This document shows, in pieces, positions 36,146-49,595 of a DNA stretch of 64,000 nt (position 1 is the first letter of the stretch; each line of letters begins with the position of its first letter). A model generated the notes under the pieces. The model saw nothing but the letters and a program-made list of their open reading frames with translations, was not told where the DNA came from and searched no databases. The DNA is taken from contig MQVO02000009.1 of NCBI GenBank assembly GCA_001986395.2, forward strand, positions 1,116,001 to 1,180,000, given 5' to 3'. Source of the DNA: Irpex lacteus. Its lineage: Eukaryota; Basidiomycota; Agaricomycetes; Polyporales; Irpicaceae. The position numbers and the translations under genes are program-made.

Positions 36146-37332
36146 TGTATTCGTTGACCATTCACCTGCGCTATGTACCGTTTCTCTTGCTGACCTTTAC
36201 GCTCGTTTCATTATTTCAATCTTGTATTTACCCACCGTAACACGCTCTTTACATTTATTTACCAACTGTCCAACACTCGTTACCTAAATATACGTGTTTC
36301 TGCTTCACAAGCTCATGCGTCGGAAAGCCCTGGTATTGCCTGAGTACCCTGTAGTGTGAAATAAGGCAGAGAATAATGACCCGCATTGAGACTACAGGTT
36401 TGTATTGGGACGCGTGAGGCTGCCTCAGGCGCCCTCAGGGAATTTGTACCGTGATAAGGAGTGCCTGACAGCACTGGTGCCCTGAGTGCCCTGAGGAAGA
36501 CTCAGTCAGCCTTGGGGTGTCCCAGGTCAAAATGTCCGTTCTCTGATGTATGCGTGAGTCTTACATTTCCTTCATAACCACGTAACTTAAGCATGAGATG
36601 GCATGATGCGGTGTCAGGGGTCTCAGGCCCTTGTCAGCACGTTGCGCCGTGGGGTCGTTTTAAATGTTCCCTTCATGTTTGCCTCGTGTTGTCCCGCAAA
36701 ACGTTTATAATGTTCCACTTCTATTGATGTCTGGTGTATCATTCATAATGTTCCACTTGATGTTAGTTATATCGTTCCTTTGCCTGCTACCAATCACAAA
36801 ATTCATAATGCTTCCCAGGACCATTATGATAACATTGTTATTATCATCTTAGTGTCCTCGGAAATATAAGTAAACATACTGCACTTCCAACCGCCCAATT
36901 TGGCCCCTCTCGCAACATATATTATTCTATTCACAATTTCCACGAGGCATCCACGTGTAGAATATCATTCGACTTCCGAGAACCATTGAACATGGTCCTT
37001 GGGGTAACATATAAATATAATACCTAATGAAGCATTTTATTCTTTTCCGCATGGTGCGGTGTGAAACACAGGCATACCAGCCTGATCATTTCTCGAGTGG
37101 TACTCATAATAACATGTGAATATACATTAATATTTTACAGTCATGCTGCGCAGAGTAACAATTCAAAAGGAGCATGTCTAATCTTGTTAATCTCTGGCTA
37201 ATCACTTCCCGCCATCAACATTCAGAACATTTCCGCATTGCCTCATTAAGACATGTTAGTCCGGTTACATTAAATATATTTTAATAATGATTCCTCGGCC
37301 GACAGCATGGAAACATTCAAAACTCTCCCTCG
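36146..37332. repeat. Right subterminal repeat region of the transposon
   Basis: No gene is seen. A GC-rich patch at 36417-36510 has GCCTCAGG and CCCTGAGG motifs in opposed orientations. The complement of 36528-36550 matches the inner inverted repeat at 25873-25895 (TACATCAG core). Between 36660 and 37332 the sequence is AT-rich with repeated AATGTTCC/GGAACATT-like motifs (near 36664, 36708, 36748, 37218 and 37309), mirroring the left side. Confidence 0.65.
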
Positions 37333-37381
37333 CCAACATTGATTCATCTCCGCCCCGGAACATTGGGTGATGCACGCAGTG
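37333..37381 (-). repeat. Right terminal inverted repeat
   Basis: Read inwards on the minus strand it begins CACTGCGTGCATCACCC, matching the left end. It is followed outside by TCT (37382-37384), the second copy of the target duplication. Confidence 0.85.
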
Positions 37382-37826
37382 TCTTGCCCCACACGAGTGA
37401 CAAGATTCATATGTTCCGGGTATCGCAGCACAGGCATAGGCGGGTTGCATGTGTATTCTAGTCGTATTTGTATTGCTGAGCGCAGGGGTTCGGCCATTTG
37501 TAAGGGGGCAATTTACGTTGGGGAAGAAGACGGTGTGTGCAGAGACGAGTAACCGGTGATGCTGAGAGGCGGTTGAGAGGAGGCAGCAGTCAGAAATAAT
37601 AATTGGAGGCACTCTATGTACGCGGCCGATTCGAGCAGGACAGTGCGGGGATTGCACAGGCTCTAGTGCGGCGATTATCACATGCCAAAGTCTGCCCCGG
37701 TCAGTAAAGCCGCCCGCGTGATTGGCAGAGGCGTATAAGAGTCTTGTTCTGACGCAAAGCCTTCGCTTTCTCTCCGTAACCCCCTTCATCCCCGACCACC
37801 ATCCCCACATCACTCGCATCCTAATC
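37382..37826. promoter_or_regulatory. Fumarate reductase promoter next to the transposon
   Basis: Only 445 bp separate the transposon end from the fumarate reductase start. A possible TATA-like GTATAAG lies at 37733-37739, and a pyrimidine tract precedes the ATG. The insertion may therefore affect this promoter. Confidence 0.45.
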
Positions 37827-40293
<2,467 letters not shown>

Positions 40294-41175
40294 ATGCATA
40301 TACATATGTATTGTGCTTCTTTCCGAGATTGGTTTTTAGACCTTCGTGAGGCCTTCTGGAGTTTGGGTGGACTCGATGCAAAAAGGAAGTGCGGTCCTTC
40401 TACGCTCGCGCCGGTTTTTCTAGTTTTGCATTCCTACATTGTTTCTCGCACTTATCTATACCGCTGTACATGTACTCGTAGCTTTCCGTAACTCGATGAC
40501 ACGAATTCTTCGCATCTTTCGCACCGCTGTGCGTTCCGCCCCGTCCGCCGTGTATAGAATGAAAGTTCGCTGTCACCGCGCAATGCCTTCTAGCGTCGTC
40601 GACCTAATGCACAGCGGCAAAGCATGCACTAACACCCAATGCCCGCGGTGAGGTGCCGGCATGTGCACCTATAGAGTGTATACGTATCATCTCGAGTGAG
40701 TTGGGAATTTGTAGTAGTCGCACCCGCTTGACTCTCATTTCCAGATCGCGGAGTCTCCTCCGTTCTGGCCGCGCGGTCCAGCTCAGTCGAATCAGCCGCC
40801 TCGACGACTCTAGACGTCGGTCGGAAGTCTCGAAGATGAGTAAAACCTCAACAGAATGCAGCACTCGTGGCTTCCGGGATCCAAAGTATCATGATTCCGC
40901 GGGCTGATAGGCTCGTGAGCTCGAATTCCGCAGGTGCTAATTATCTGGTTCCGACTGTGGTAAGTTATTGCGGGATTCCAGGGCTATATAAAACGATCCC
41001 TTCCCCGCACGGTCGGTTTTTAGGTTGCGTTTAAACCTCAGATCTGGTCGGTACTACTGTACAAAGAACAGTCTCACCGCCGATTCCCATCCGCCGCCAC
41101 GCACACCGTTTACTGCCAGATCTCTGAAACTACTACACTACTACAGCCACAGCTACTACAATTGCGATTGTAGTC
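40294..41175. other. Intergenic, no gene seen
   Basis: About 880 bp of 3' flank and promoter. A TATATAA box at 40983-40989 lies about 190 bp before the next start codon. Other frames have no support. Confidence 0.45.
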
Positions 41176-41775
41176 ATGCATTCGTTGAGCGCACCCTCGA
41201 GATGGCTGGCTAGTGAACTGGCTACGTTGTTGTCGACGCCACAGCAAGGCAGTCTTCCGGCGGTGGCACCGACGCAGGTGGAGGAGGTCGACCATTTTAC
41301 TTCTCGGTTCGATAACGTTTTCCTTCGGCACGCACGAGGACTTGTCAGCGGGAAGGAAGTGGACAGGGAGGAGTTGAAGCAGACGTTGCTCATCCTCCAG
41401 AAGCGATGGAACGCTTCGAATGTCCGATATGTTAATTGTGAGCTGCATTATCGTATTGATGGCTTCCATGTAAGTCATCTTCCTACTATTCCTTGATGGA
41501 TCGGTCCCCGATTCAGTGGTGACAGTGTATGGAGTGTGGTAGATGCTGACATGGTCTATTGTAGCCCGAGATGGGAGTCAAGATGGAGTTTACGAGCTCG
41601 GATGTGCCACATACCATTATATGGGAAGCCTGGTTCGTCGCTTCCTATGTTTTTCCGACATTTGAGAAGATGGCAATAACGTTTCGTTATATTTAGTGTT
41701 ACCAAACAGAGAAACGGCCGTCCACGTATAAAGACACTTATGCTCGAAGCAGACCCAGAACTGTTCCGATCCTGA
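41176..41775 (+). CDS. Small uncharacterised protein
   Basis: Three exons join in frame: 41176-41469, one starting near 41566 (PEMGVKMEF), and one ending at 41775 (VTKQRNGRPRIKTLMLEADP). The product is about 150-155 residues. It has an N-terminal helical part (FTSRFDNVFLRHARGL, REELKQTLLILQKRW) and strands around RYVNCELHYRIDGF and HTIIWEA. This size and order loosely recall an NTF2/SnoaL-like fold, but no catalytic motif is seen and I do not assign a function. A TATA box and a leader precede it, which supports expression. Confidence 0.6.
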
Positions 41776-42467
41776 ATGCGTCGGCATTCTGACCTAGATC
41801 TCCCGGAGGGACGTTACGCTTATGGCTCGCATTTCATTCCCTTTATGTTTCTCTTTTCGGTAGCATGGCAGTTACACGTTTGTCATGAGCAATTGTATTA
41901 ATACAATCTGGTTCAACGAATTCAGCCTATTGAAGTGTGCGCAAGATACAGTTCTAAGCGAGGAAATACCGTAGTGTTCTCAAAGGAGATAGACTTGAAA
42001 ATATATTATAGAGTTCTCGACATAAGTAACTCAGAGCCATGCTAGGATCTTATGCACTTTCCTTACTGGCCTCTGTCGTTCGGAGCTGGCCACAGAATTT
42101 CGGATTGGTTGTGGTCCCGTAATGGCTACGCGGCGGGCGCACACGCCACCGTTGATCGTGGCCAATCGGCAGGAGCCTGGAGTAGCGCGCCCGGTCACAG
42201 CATGTCACAATTCATGTCACATCCCATCGGGTACTTTCAGTTGTCGTCTCCCCCACTCGACGACGTTGACGACGTGAGTCTGAGTACCACAACATCGTCC
42301 TGAAGCCACAATTCCTACTCCTTTGGCCTACGGCACGGTTATAATTTTATTTTCTGGTAGCCCAGAGGCATCGTTATTTGTTCCGTGACCTGTACTAGTA
42401 GGCAAGAGAGAGCATCCCCCCAAGGTCTACGTCTGGACTACGATGATTGGCCTGGGCTTAAACTCCG
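41776..42467. other. Intergenic, no gene seen
   Basis: About 690 bp. A GC-rich block at 42124-42148 resembles one at 33972-33995 (22 of 25 positions). An 83-codon open frame at 42052 has no support. Confidence 0.4.
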
Positions 42468-43725
42468 ATGTCTTGCTCTCCACAGGTAAGATCTTCTTAC
42501 TGATTATTCTAGGAGTGTACTCAGCCTAGGCAAGGCTTTACAATGCCTCTTTTGGGGTTCGGCGTATATAAGAACTACACTACCACGGCTTCAGTGACTG
42601 AAGCTCTGAAGGCAGGGTATAGGTACGTGCAAGAGGAGCGAGTTCACTGCTAGTTGCTTACTGCTCTCATTAGACACATTGACACTGCGCAAGCCTATCG
42701 CAACGAAGGTCATGTTGGACTCGCACTCAAGGAATCTGGTCTCAAACGCGAAGATGTGTTCATAAGTGACTACGTCGTCCTCCGCTATTGCGCTAAACGA
42801 TGTTCAACCCACTGGCAGCTACAAAGGTTATCAGCAAGCATCACGGTTACGAGAAGGCTTTACGGGTTGTCGAGTCGTCGCTGGAGAGTATCGGGGGAGG
42901 TGCGTGGACACGATGACTCGGATGCCACGGACCAGTGCTTGATCTCACGGCTAGCGTAGGGTACATAGACCTATTCCTGATCCACGATCCATACGCCGGA
43001 ACGAAGTTACGCCTTGAGACATACAAAGCCCTCCAGGATTGTCGGAAGGAAGGGAAGATCCGAAGCGTTGGAGTATCAAACTAGTTAGCCTTGCAGATCC
43101 TGCTAGCGTGTTCGAGCACCAGTAGCTGATATGCTCCGATCTTCTTAGTGGGGTCAAACACCTCGAGGAAATCCGCGAGGCAGGATATGAGACACCTGCT
43201 GTCAACCAGATTGAGGTAAAACCGTTTACCATAAGCTTGCAGACGGAGGGTGACAAACCTATTAACTTCGTAATTAGCTGCACCCGTTCTGCCAACAGAA
43301 ACCGATCGTGGAATATTGCCGTAGGAACAACATTGTGGTCTCCGCCTACAGTCCTCTTTTGCAGGGAAAGATGGACCACCCGGTCCTGCAGAGCATTGCG
43401 AGAAAGGTAAGGCTGCAACGCTAAGCGAGACTAGTGTATTCTGAAGTGCGCGGCGTGCAGCACAACAAGGACGCAGCACAGATCCTGATCAGATGGTCCC
43501 TGCAAAAGGGGTCAGTTCAACGGCTTGCAAGGGAGAAGTTAATGAATTCACTGACGAGCGCTGAACAGATTCGTGCCGTTGCCTAAAAGCGCAACTCCAG
43601 CCCGCATCCGTTCCAATACCCAGGTCTATGACTTTGATCTAGATCAAGACGACATGGAGCGTATGGATGCGCTCGATCAAGGCAAAGATGGTGCCGTAAC
43701 TTGGAACCCCGTCGATGTGGATTAG
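42468..43725 (+). CDS. Aldo-keto reductase
   Basis: NADPH-dependent reduction of aldehydes or ketones is the usual role. The start MSCSPQ (42468-42485) joins PRQGFTMPLLGFGVYKNYTT with the acceptor ending at 42524. The catalytic tetrad is visible: Asp and Tyr in GYRHIDTAQAYRNE, Lys in FITTKVISK, and His in YIDLFLIHDPYAG. Later segments are EGKIRSVGVSN, LEEIREAGYETPAVNQIE, LHPFCQQKPIVEYCRRNNIV, SAYSPLLQGKM, AAQILIRWSLQKGFVPLPKS and DQDDMERMDALDQG. Several unspliced frames contain stops, and at first sight the gene looks broken. Removing short introns (for example donor GTTAGC after SN near 43083, acceptor TTCTTAG before GVKHLEE) restores one continuous frame of about 290 residues. Confidence 0.85.
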
Positions 43726-43897
43726 GGGCAGTAGACGGAAGTGAACATGTCCGTATGCTCCTCGAATATCACGCTGTACTGGCCTCATAGCTTACGTGTT
43801 TTGCACCGCCATAACGGCCAGAAAAGGAGACAAAGGAGTGCGGGACAACTGAAACAACGACGAGGTAATCATACGCTCAATTACCGACCCAAGCTCT

Positions 43898-45087
43898 TCA
43901 ATCTTCATCCATTGAGTCCCCCTTCTTTGCACGTCGTTCGGACAATGCCTTTTTCGCGTTTTCCTTCGCCTCATTGAGCTTCCCTGCCTTGGCCAGTGCT
44001 TTGAGCAAGCCGTGGACCAAGCCGATATGGTTGTGCCTCCGCAGACTATTCTCAAACTAGAGAGTTATGTAGTTAGATGGCAACATTAGCAGATACAAGT
44101 GATTCCAAACTCACAGCCCATTGTTGTCGTTTGTGGTTTTCTCGGTCAAGCTTTGCCGAGATCTCGGCGGCGAGTGCCGCATTTCCGGACGTCTGAACCT
44201 CAGCAAGCTGTTTTTGGAGGTCTGGAATAGGGTCATTATGAAGTGCAAGGAGGCTGAAGTTCAGCTGCCGGATAGAAAATAGCTTATTAGTGCTGGTCTT
44301 CGCTCCCAAATTGGTTCACCTACTGATCCAGCCGGATAAGTCTGAATGCGCGCTTCGATGACCTCTCTACGGCACGCGGGTTAGTTATTTCCCACATGAA
44401 TATCTACGAATTCATGTTATTACCTGGCCTTGGCGACCCACCCCTCTCCGGCCTCATCGTAAGCGGCGTGTCGTATGGGAGCCTCCTTGAGTCCATCAAA
44501 TTCGTAGACAGACCCCATAAACGGCATGTACACGATGAAATGGTAGGCCTCGTCTGACGTCTTCTGTAGGCTCGGATCTTCCAGAGAAATGGAAGAAGGT
44601 GGAGAGAGAGCGTTGTGGGCTTCTCGAAGCCAGTCTGAGCTGGTGACGACTAGGCCACGAGATTGCGGGTCCATGCCGGTCGAGAAGTTAATGAGGTCTG
44701 TGAGCTCGGGAGCCTTTGGAAGGTCGGGAATATTGCCGATCGCGTTCATGACCGCGAGCGTGGCACAGGCGTTGTTCACGACCTGATGCGCAAAAAATCC
44801 AGGGAACTCGTGGTCGTATTGGCCGCTTATAGTCTCACGATGAGTTGGAACCCATTGGAAGAGGAAAATGAACGCCTGGATTGGCTGGTGCTCGGCCAAA
44901 GAGGCGGCATCAAGTGAGTAGAGGTCATCCACGACCAAGGGTGTGCCCAGGCGTTTCAATAGTTCACTAATAGGAACGATTAAGTTTCACAGAAAATCAC
45001 CAAAATTTCAGGACACTGGCGCACTCACCTGAAGACTCCGGGGTCTGATTCGGTCAACTGCCAGCCGCTTTGGAAGTCTTCACCCAT
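43898..45087 (-). CDS. UCHL5: Ubiquitin C-terminal hydrolase UCH37/UCHL5
   Basis: UCH37 removes ubiquitin from substrates at the proteasome lid through Rpn13; fungal members such as fission yeast Uch2 act alike. The start at 45087 gives MGEDFQSGWQLTESDPGVFS. The cysteine-protease residues are in place: Q81 (FFAHQVVNNACATL, oxyanion), C87, H162 (EAYHFIVYMPF) and D177 (YEFDGLKEAP). The crossover-loop region lies between these. The C-terminal helical ULD-like part (IPDLQKQLAEVQ, AAEISAKLDRENHKRQQWA, HIGLVHGLLKALAKAGKL) ends in a basic KKALSERRAKKGDSMDED tail, which is the Rpn13-binding and INO80-linked end in relatives. It is convergent with the aldo-keto reductase and divergent from MED31, about 210 bp apart. 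Confidence 0.92.
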
Positions 45088-45299
45088 TTTTCCTTGTTTC
45101 TGATGTTCGCCGTTAGTTCCTGAAGTCGCGTACCAAAAAGCGCTCAAAGTGACGCGTCAGGCTGCACGTGCTACCGATATTTATTTGGCTGGAGCAAATA
45201 GTAGCCGCCTCGCTTGAGCGCTGCCTTTGTTCCTGACTACTACTGTGTAAGTAGTACCCATTGGCTACTTCAGTGCCGCACTTCACCTCACCTCGAGCT

Positions 45300-45789
45300 A
45301 TGGCACAAACGGATGCCACTGACCCTCGCGCTGCGAACAGAGCTCGTTTTGAACTGGAACTTGAATTCGTGCAAAGTTTAGCAAACCCGTACTATCTCCA
45401 CTCTCTCGCGCAGCAAGGTATCCTCAATCAGCCCGCGTTTGTCAACTTCTTGCAATACTTGCAGTACTGGAAGGAGAAAGATTACGCCCGCTTTATCTTG
45501 TGCGTATATATTGTCTGCCAGGGTGAATTTGCTAATAACCTGTTGCCAAGGTATCCACACGCCTTGCATCATCTTGAATTGCTGCAATACGACCAGTTTC
45601 GATCAGAAATAGGCAAGGACGAGTGGAGGGAATATCTCAACCAGAAGCAGTTCGACCATTGGAGAACCTGGTATATATTCTTGTGCCTACTGGCTTAATG
45701 CGATAAGCTGATCATAATGCAGGAGAGATGGTCGAACTGACCTGCAGACGTCATCCACGACAACGCTCGCGGAGCAACAGAATCAGTGA
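45300..45789 (+). CDS. MED31: Mediator subunit 31 (Soh1)
   Basis: MED31 is a small, highly conserved subunit of the Mediator middle module that supports RNA polymerase II initiation. Three exons are joined: 45300-45500, one starting near 45551, and 45723-45789. The core motif runs FELELEFVQSLANPYYLHSL, then GILNQPAFVNFLQYLQYWKE, then YARFI, then YPHALHHLELLQYDQFRSEI and NQKQFDHWRTW, matching the family end to end. The tail (RDGRTDLQTSS to QQNQ) is short and polar. At about 127 residues it has the normal length. Confidence 0.9.
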
Positions 45790-46499
45790 CGCAGATGCCT
45801 TGCGTAGGCGCAGAGTCATTGTACGTCTCTATGCACATCACAGAAAGTATTGAGCCATGCATTAAATTACCTTGACCTGCTACAAGTTACCATAGGATCG
45901 CTGATATACTTCAGTCCTCCTTATGCGCGTAATAAGCCACCTCGATACAGGTCGATTGGACGTCGCCTTATTTTTATCTGTCATGTAGCACGGAAGGTTA
46001 CCATATCTTCTTCGACCTCACACCCTGGTTACCTCGCGGATCAACGTCGGTGGTGTTTGTCGCCGGGAAACTGCATCGTGCCGCTCCTAATGACGGTCGA
46101 TATCGGGAGAACTGCGTTCAGCGTTTTCTGTGGGTACTCATGGTGCTCAACTTGCGTCGGGAGCAATGCTGAGAGTCGGTGAGCAGTGCTTACGAGCCGA
46201 GGTGGGATCCACTGTTAGTGACGAATAATATCCGCGGCTTTTGCGCTGTACGGGATGATGTACATATGGGGAATCGGTCTGTAGTCATGTATGCCTCGCG
46301 TAAACTCTCGTATATGGATTCATTAACAATTTGTGGTACTTGTGGGCCCGTATGTACGCCGACCGCTCGTCGACAGGCAACAGGGATGCCAAATGAAAAG
46401 ACCATCTGAGATGTGGCAACAGCCGCTCCTTCCTATCTCGTGTAAGGTTCTCACGCGCGCTGACTTCCGATTCATGTTCTCTCTACGACCTTCGCCTCC
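45790..46499. other. Intergenic, no gene seen
   Basis: About 710 bp with short unsupported frames; it must include the promoter of the transporter gene. Confidence 0.4.
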
Positions 46500-48276
46500 A
46501 TGGTCCAGCCTTCCACAACACTCTCACATGAGGGCTACGACGAAGAAGCAATAACAAACGGTGACTACCATGGCGGGGACGATGTGGGGGAATTCGGAGC
46601 GGCTGTACACCTTGCCACGGTGGAGGAGAAGAAACGGAGGTGGTGGCGGAACGCGCTCATAAACATAGCGTTCATTTCATCCTGGTACGTCTCAACTTTG
46701 CTCAACCCGAAGTTCTTGTATTGAAGTTTGAGCTGTACCTCAACGTATTCAAGGTTTCTCTTTGCTACGCTGCTGTCGCTGTACAACAAATGGATGTTCT
46801 CTCCTGACCATTACGGCTTCCCCTTCCCACTTTTTGTCACAACCATGCACATGTTCGTCCAATTTGCGCTTGCAGCCCTCGTAAGGGCAATTTGGCCTCA
46901 CCGCTTCCGGTCTGAGTACTCGCCGACGCGGAGTGATTACCTGTAAGTAGCCCCGGGTTATAGTCAGCTCGCCTTTGCATATTCGGTTGACATGCATTCA
47001 CCAGATCCAAGGTTCTACCAACGGGACTCACCACTGCACTGGATATAGGTCTATCCAATCTTTCCCTCAAGACGATCACTCTGTCGTTCTACAGTTCGTG
47101 CCTTCTCCTTAGTCCTAGAAGATATCGTGTCTTACCAATTCACTTAAAGCTATGGTCAAATCCTCTTCGCTAATATTTGTGCTCTCATTTGCCTTTCTCT
47201 TCCGCCTAGAGGTATTCTCCCTACGACTTGTCGGCGTCATCACCATAATATTCGCCGGTGTACTTCTAATGGTTGCAACTCAAACCCATTTCGTCCTCGG
47301 AGGTTTCATACTCGTGCTCTCTGGTAGCGCACTGGGTGGATTGCGCTGGAGTCTCACGCAACTTCTCTTGAAGGACAAAAAGCTTGGCCTGGATAATCCC
47401 GTGGCTACTATATACTGGCTAGCCCCAATTATGGGCGGCTTGCTCCTAATTATTAGTGTCATAGTGGATAGCTTGTCCGACTTGATTGACAGTCGATTCT
47501 TCGACTCACCTGGCTCTACCCTGAAGACATGCTTCTTCCTCACGGCACCCGGCATGCTCGCCTTTTGTATGATACTCAGCGAGGTTACGTACGTGCTCCG
47601 TAGACCTTATACTCTTGAATCTGTCTCACCGTCTCGGACATTCTAGTATTATCCAACGGGCCGGCGTAGTTCCAATGTCTATCGCTGGTATTGCCAAAGA
47701 GGTGTCAACTATTACAATCTCGGCATGGTTCTTTGGCGATGAGCTAACTCCTCTGAATATCACTGGCGTAGCCATCACCACGTGTGGTACGTTTTCGATA
47801 ACTCTCTGGCTTTGCCCTTTGTACTAAAGAACAAGTCAGGTATTGGTCTCTTTACCTACCACAAATACCGCAAATCGATAGATTCTACGGTACCTCTTGA
47901 TGCCCAAGGAAATCCCATCGACGACGGCCTACTCGGCGGAGATGAAGATACACATCAGTTGTACAGTCTCGTTGACGAAGAGAGACAACCACTCGCGGCC
48001 GCTGCCGAACCTCAGTCCGCAGGACCTATCGTGAGTCTACCATTGAATGCTTCTCGAAAATAATATACTTTAATAACGCTCTCTTATCTCACCGGAAAGG
48101 ACGCGCCCTCAGAAATCGATGACCCCCTATTCAAAGTAGACTCCGATTCTGACTCTGAGGACCATCTCATATCCGCTGAGACATCGAATGGGAACAGCCA
48201 TCTAGTCTCATTTACCGACGACGAAAACTCACAGGCTGTGTGGAGAGATGGCGCGAAAGGTTCCGGGGTAGTATGA
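46500..48276 (+). CDS. TPT/EamA-type sugar-phosphate or nucleotide-sugar transporter (SLC35C2-like)
   Basis: About ten membrane helices are seen: ALINIAFISSWFLFATLLSL, the YNKWMFSPDHYGFPFPLFVT signature of the TPT family, TMHMFVQFALAALV, TTALDIGLSNLSLKTITLSF with the YTMVKSSSLIFVLSFAFLF helix, LVGVITIIFAGVLLMVATQT, VLSGSALGGLRWSLTQLLL, IYWLAPIMGGLLLIISVIVD, FFLTAPGMLAFCMILSEV and a last ISAWFFGDELTPLNITGVAI. The conserved NKW, KSSS and GLRW motifs match fungal SLC35C2-like Golgi transporters. The C-terminal cytoplasmic tail is acidic and Ser-rich (SDSDSEDHLISAE). Five or more introns; the stop is at 48274-48276. The transported substrate cannot be told. Confidence 0.85.
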
Positions 48277-49595
48277 AGTTGTGTGGTGTTCCTTTCTGGA
48301 CTCCGGTATCGATCATGTACCTTCCTCGAGGCACTTATGAACGACATCTATTGAACAGATTGCAGGGTGACCCATCATTTCCCCCCGCATTATCAACTAC
48401 AACGTCAGAAGCGCGGCCGCCTTCCGAATCTCTTTGTTCCCAAATGTGCAATCAAGCTCAAGTACCGTCGCGATGCAAAGAGGCCGCTATGCTGACGTAA
48501 AACCTCGTGTTTCTCAATCAGGCCCTCTGAGGTCCCGTGGTTCTTTTTGGGTACCGCGTACGAACCCAACTTTGCTCACGGCCTGCGGTGCGCGGCAGTT
48601 CGATGCGTCCGGCGCGGAACTTGAAGTAACAGCGATATGCTGTGTCAGCACAATGAAATCACTCTTCATTTTCCGCGCTGCGCAGACCCATCTTAGACAA
48701 CGACAAGCCCTAGATGGCGCCTTCGAAGGACTTCTTTCGAGTTCATTATGATGGGCCGACGGACGGACGTGTCCACATCGATGAACTGGCGCGGGCGCAC
48801 CAGCTCGAACTCGGGGTTCTGTTCTCGAGCAGCCGTGGAGCCCTTGTTGCGTAAAAAAATGCACGGCCAGAACCTCCAGAGTCGATCGGGAGACAGCATG
48901 CCCCGCGGCCTTGTGCTCGCGGCACGGAGGCGGAGTCGGTGATGGCCTCTATGACGTTCAGTAACAGTGAGACTCACCACATGAGCGACGGAAACTATCT
49001 ACCGTATCGTCCGCGACAAGAAAAGCTAAACCAACCGTAGACAGATCCAACACCATGATACATCTAAAGAACACTTAATTAGACCTTCCTGAGACAGATG
49101 GTGCCGGTGGGAATAAGCTTTACGATAGTGACATCGCAGCGCAGTATGAGCGAGACGATGGAGGGCGATAAAGACGAAGCCCACCCGTGATGACATTCCT
49201 TGAGAAGCTAGAACTTCCTCATAGCCTTTAACATAGCTTGTTCTTCTTCCCTGCCTCCCGAGATGGCTAGTTCCACCGATAGTTTTCGCTACTCAAAAGG
49301 AGTCAATTAGAACAGTCGGAATACATAATATAGACAATATCCGTCAGGTAGTGGATAAGGCGAGCAGTGAAAAGCCGCATGTGTCCCGATGACAAGTACA
49401 TAGAATACCAGTAATGCTATAATGAAGCAGCGGGAAGTGCCGTGCGAGATGTGCATGCGTTATAGATAGAATGCATGAGATGAGGTGGATGCGTGAGAGC
49501 GAATTTGCGGTGGAACAGCTGTGCGAAAGACGTGGAAAATGATGGGGCTAGGGCAGCCGCCTGCGTGAAGTACAAGGCCGAATGAATAAAACAAT
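48277..49595. other. Intergenic, no gene seen
   Basis: About 1.3 kb between two convergent genes. Overlapping frames on both strands at 48430-48980 look like compositional shadows of a GC-rich stretch and have no motifs. Confidence 0.4.

Larger units (their letters stand above)
24978..37381. mobile_element. Plavaka-group (CACTA-like) DNA transposon carrying a TET/JBP dioxygenase and a DUF6532 gene
   Basis: The element is 12,404 bp long. Both ends begin CACTGCGTGCATCACCC when read inwards; the first 25 bases differ at one place and similarity continues to about 49 bases (41 of 49 by my count). The bases just outside are TCT on both sides (24975-24977 and 37382-37384), a 3-bp target duplication as in CACTA elements. 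Inside are a leftward Plavaka transposase, a rightward TET/JBP dioxygenase and a rightward DUF6532 gene, all without visible breaks. The roughly 0.85 kb next to each terminus is AT-rich and full of AATGTTCC-like motifs. The structure suggests a recent and possibly still mobile copy. Confidence 0.85.

Noticed and set aside
25873..36550. Inner inverted repeat as the true transposon end
   Set aside because: No target duplication flanks it, while the outer ends have long matching repeats and TCT on both sides.
42468..43725. Aldo-keto reductase pseudogene with stops
   Set aside because: The unspliced frames contain stops, but removing short canonical introns restores one continuous product with the complete catalytic tetrad.
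48430..48980. Overlapping open frames of about 90-115 codons on both strands
   Set aside because: They mirror each other in a GC-rich stretch, contain no known motif and have no splice-linked extension.
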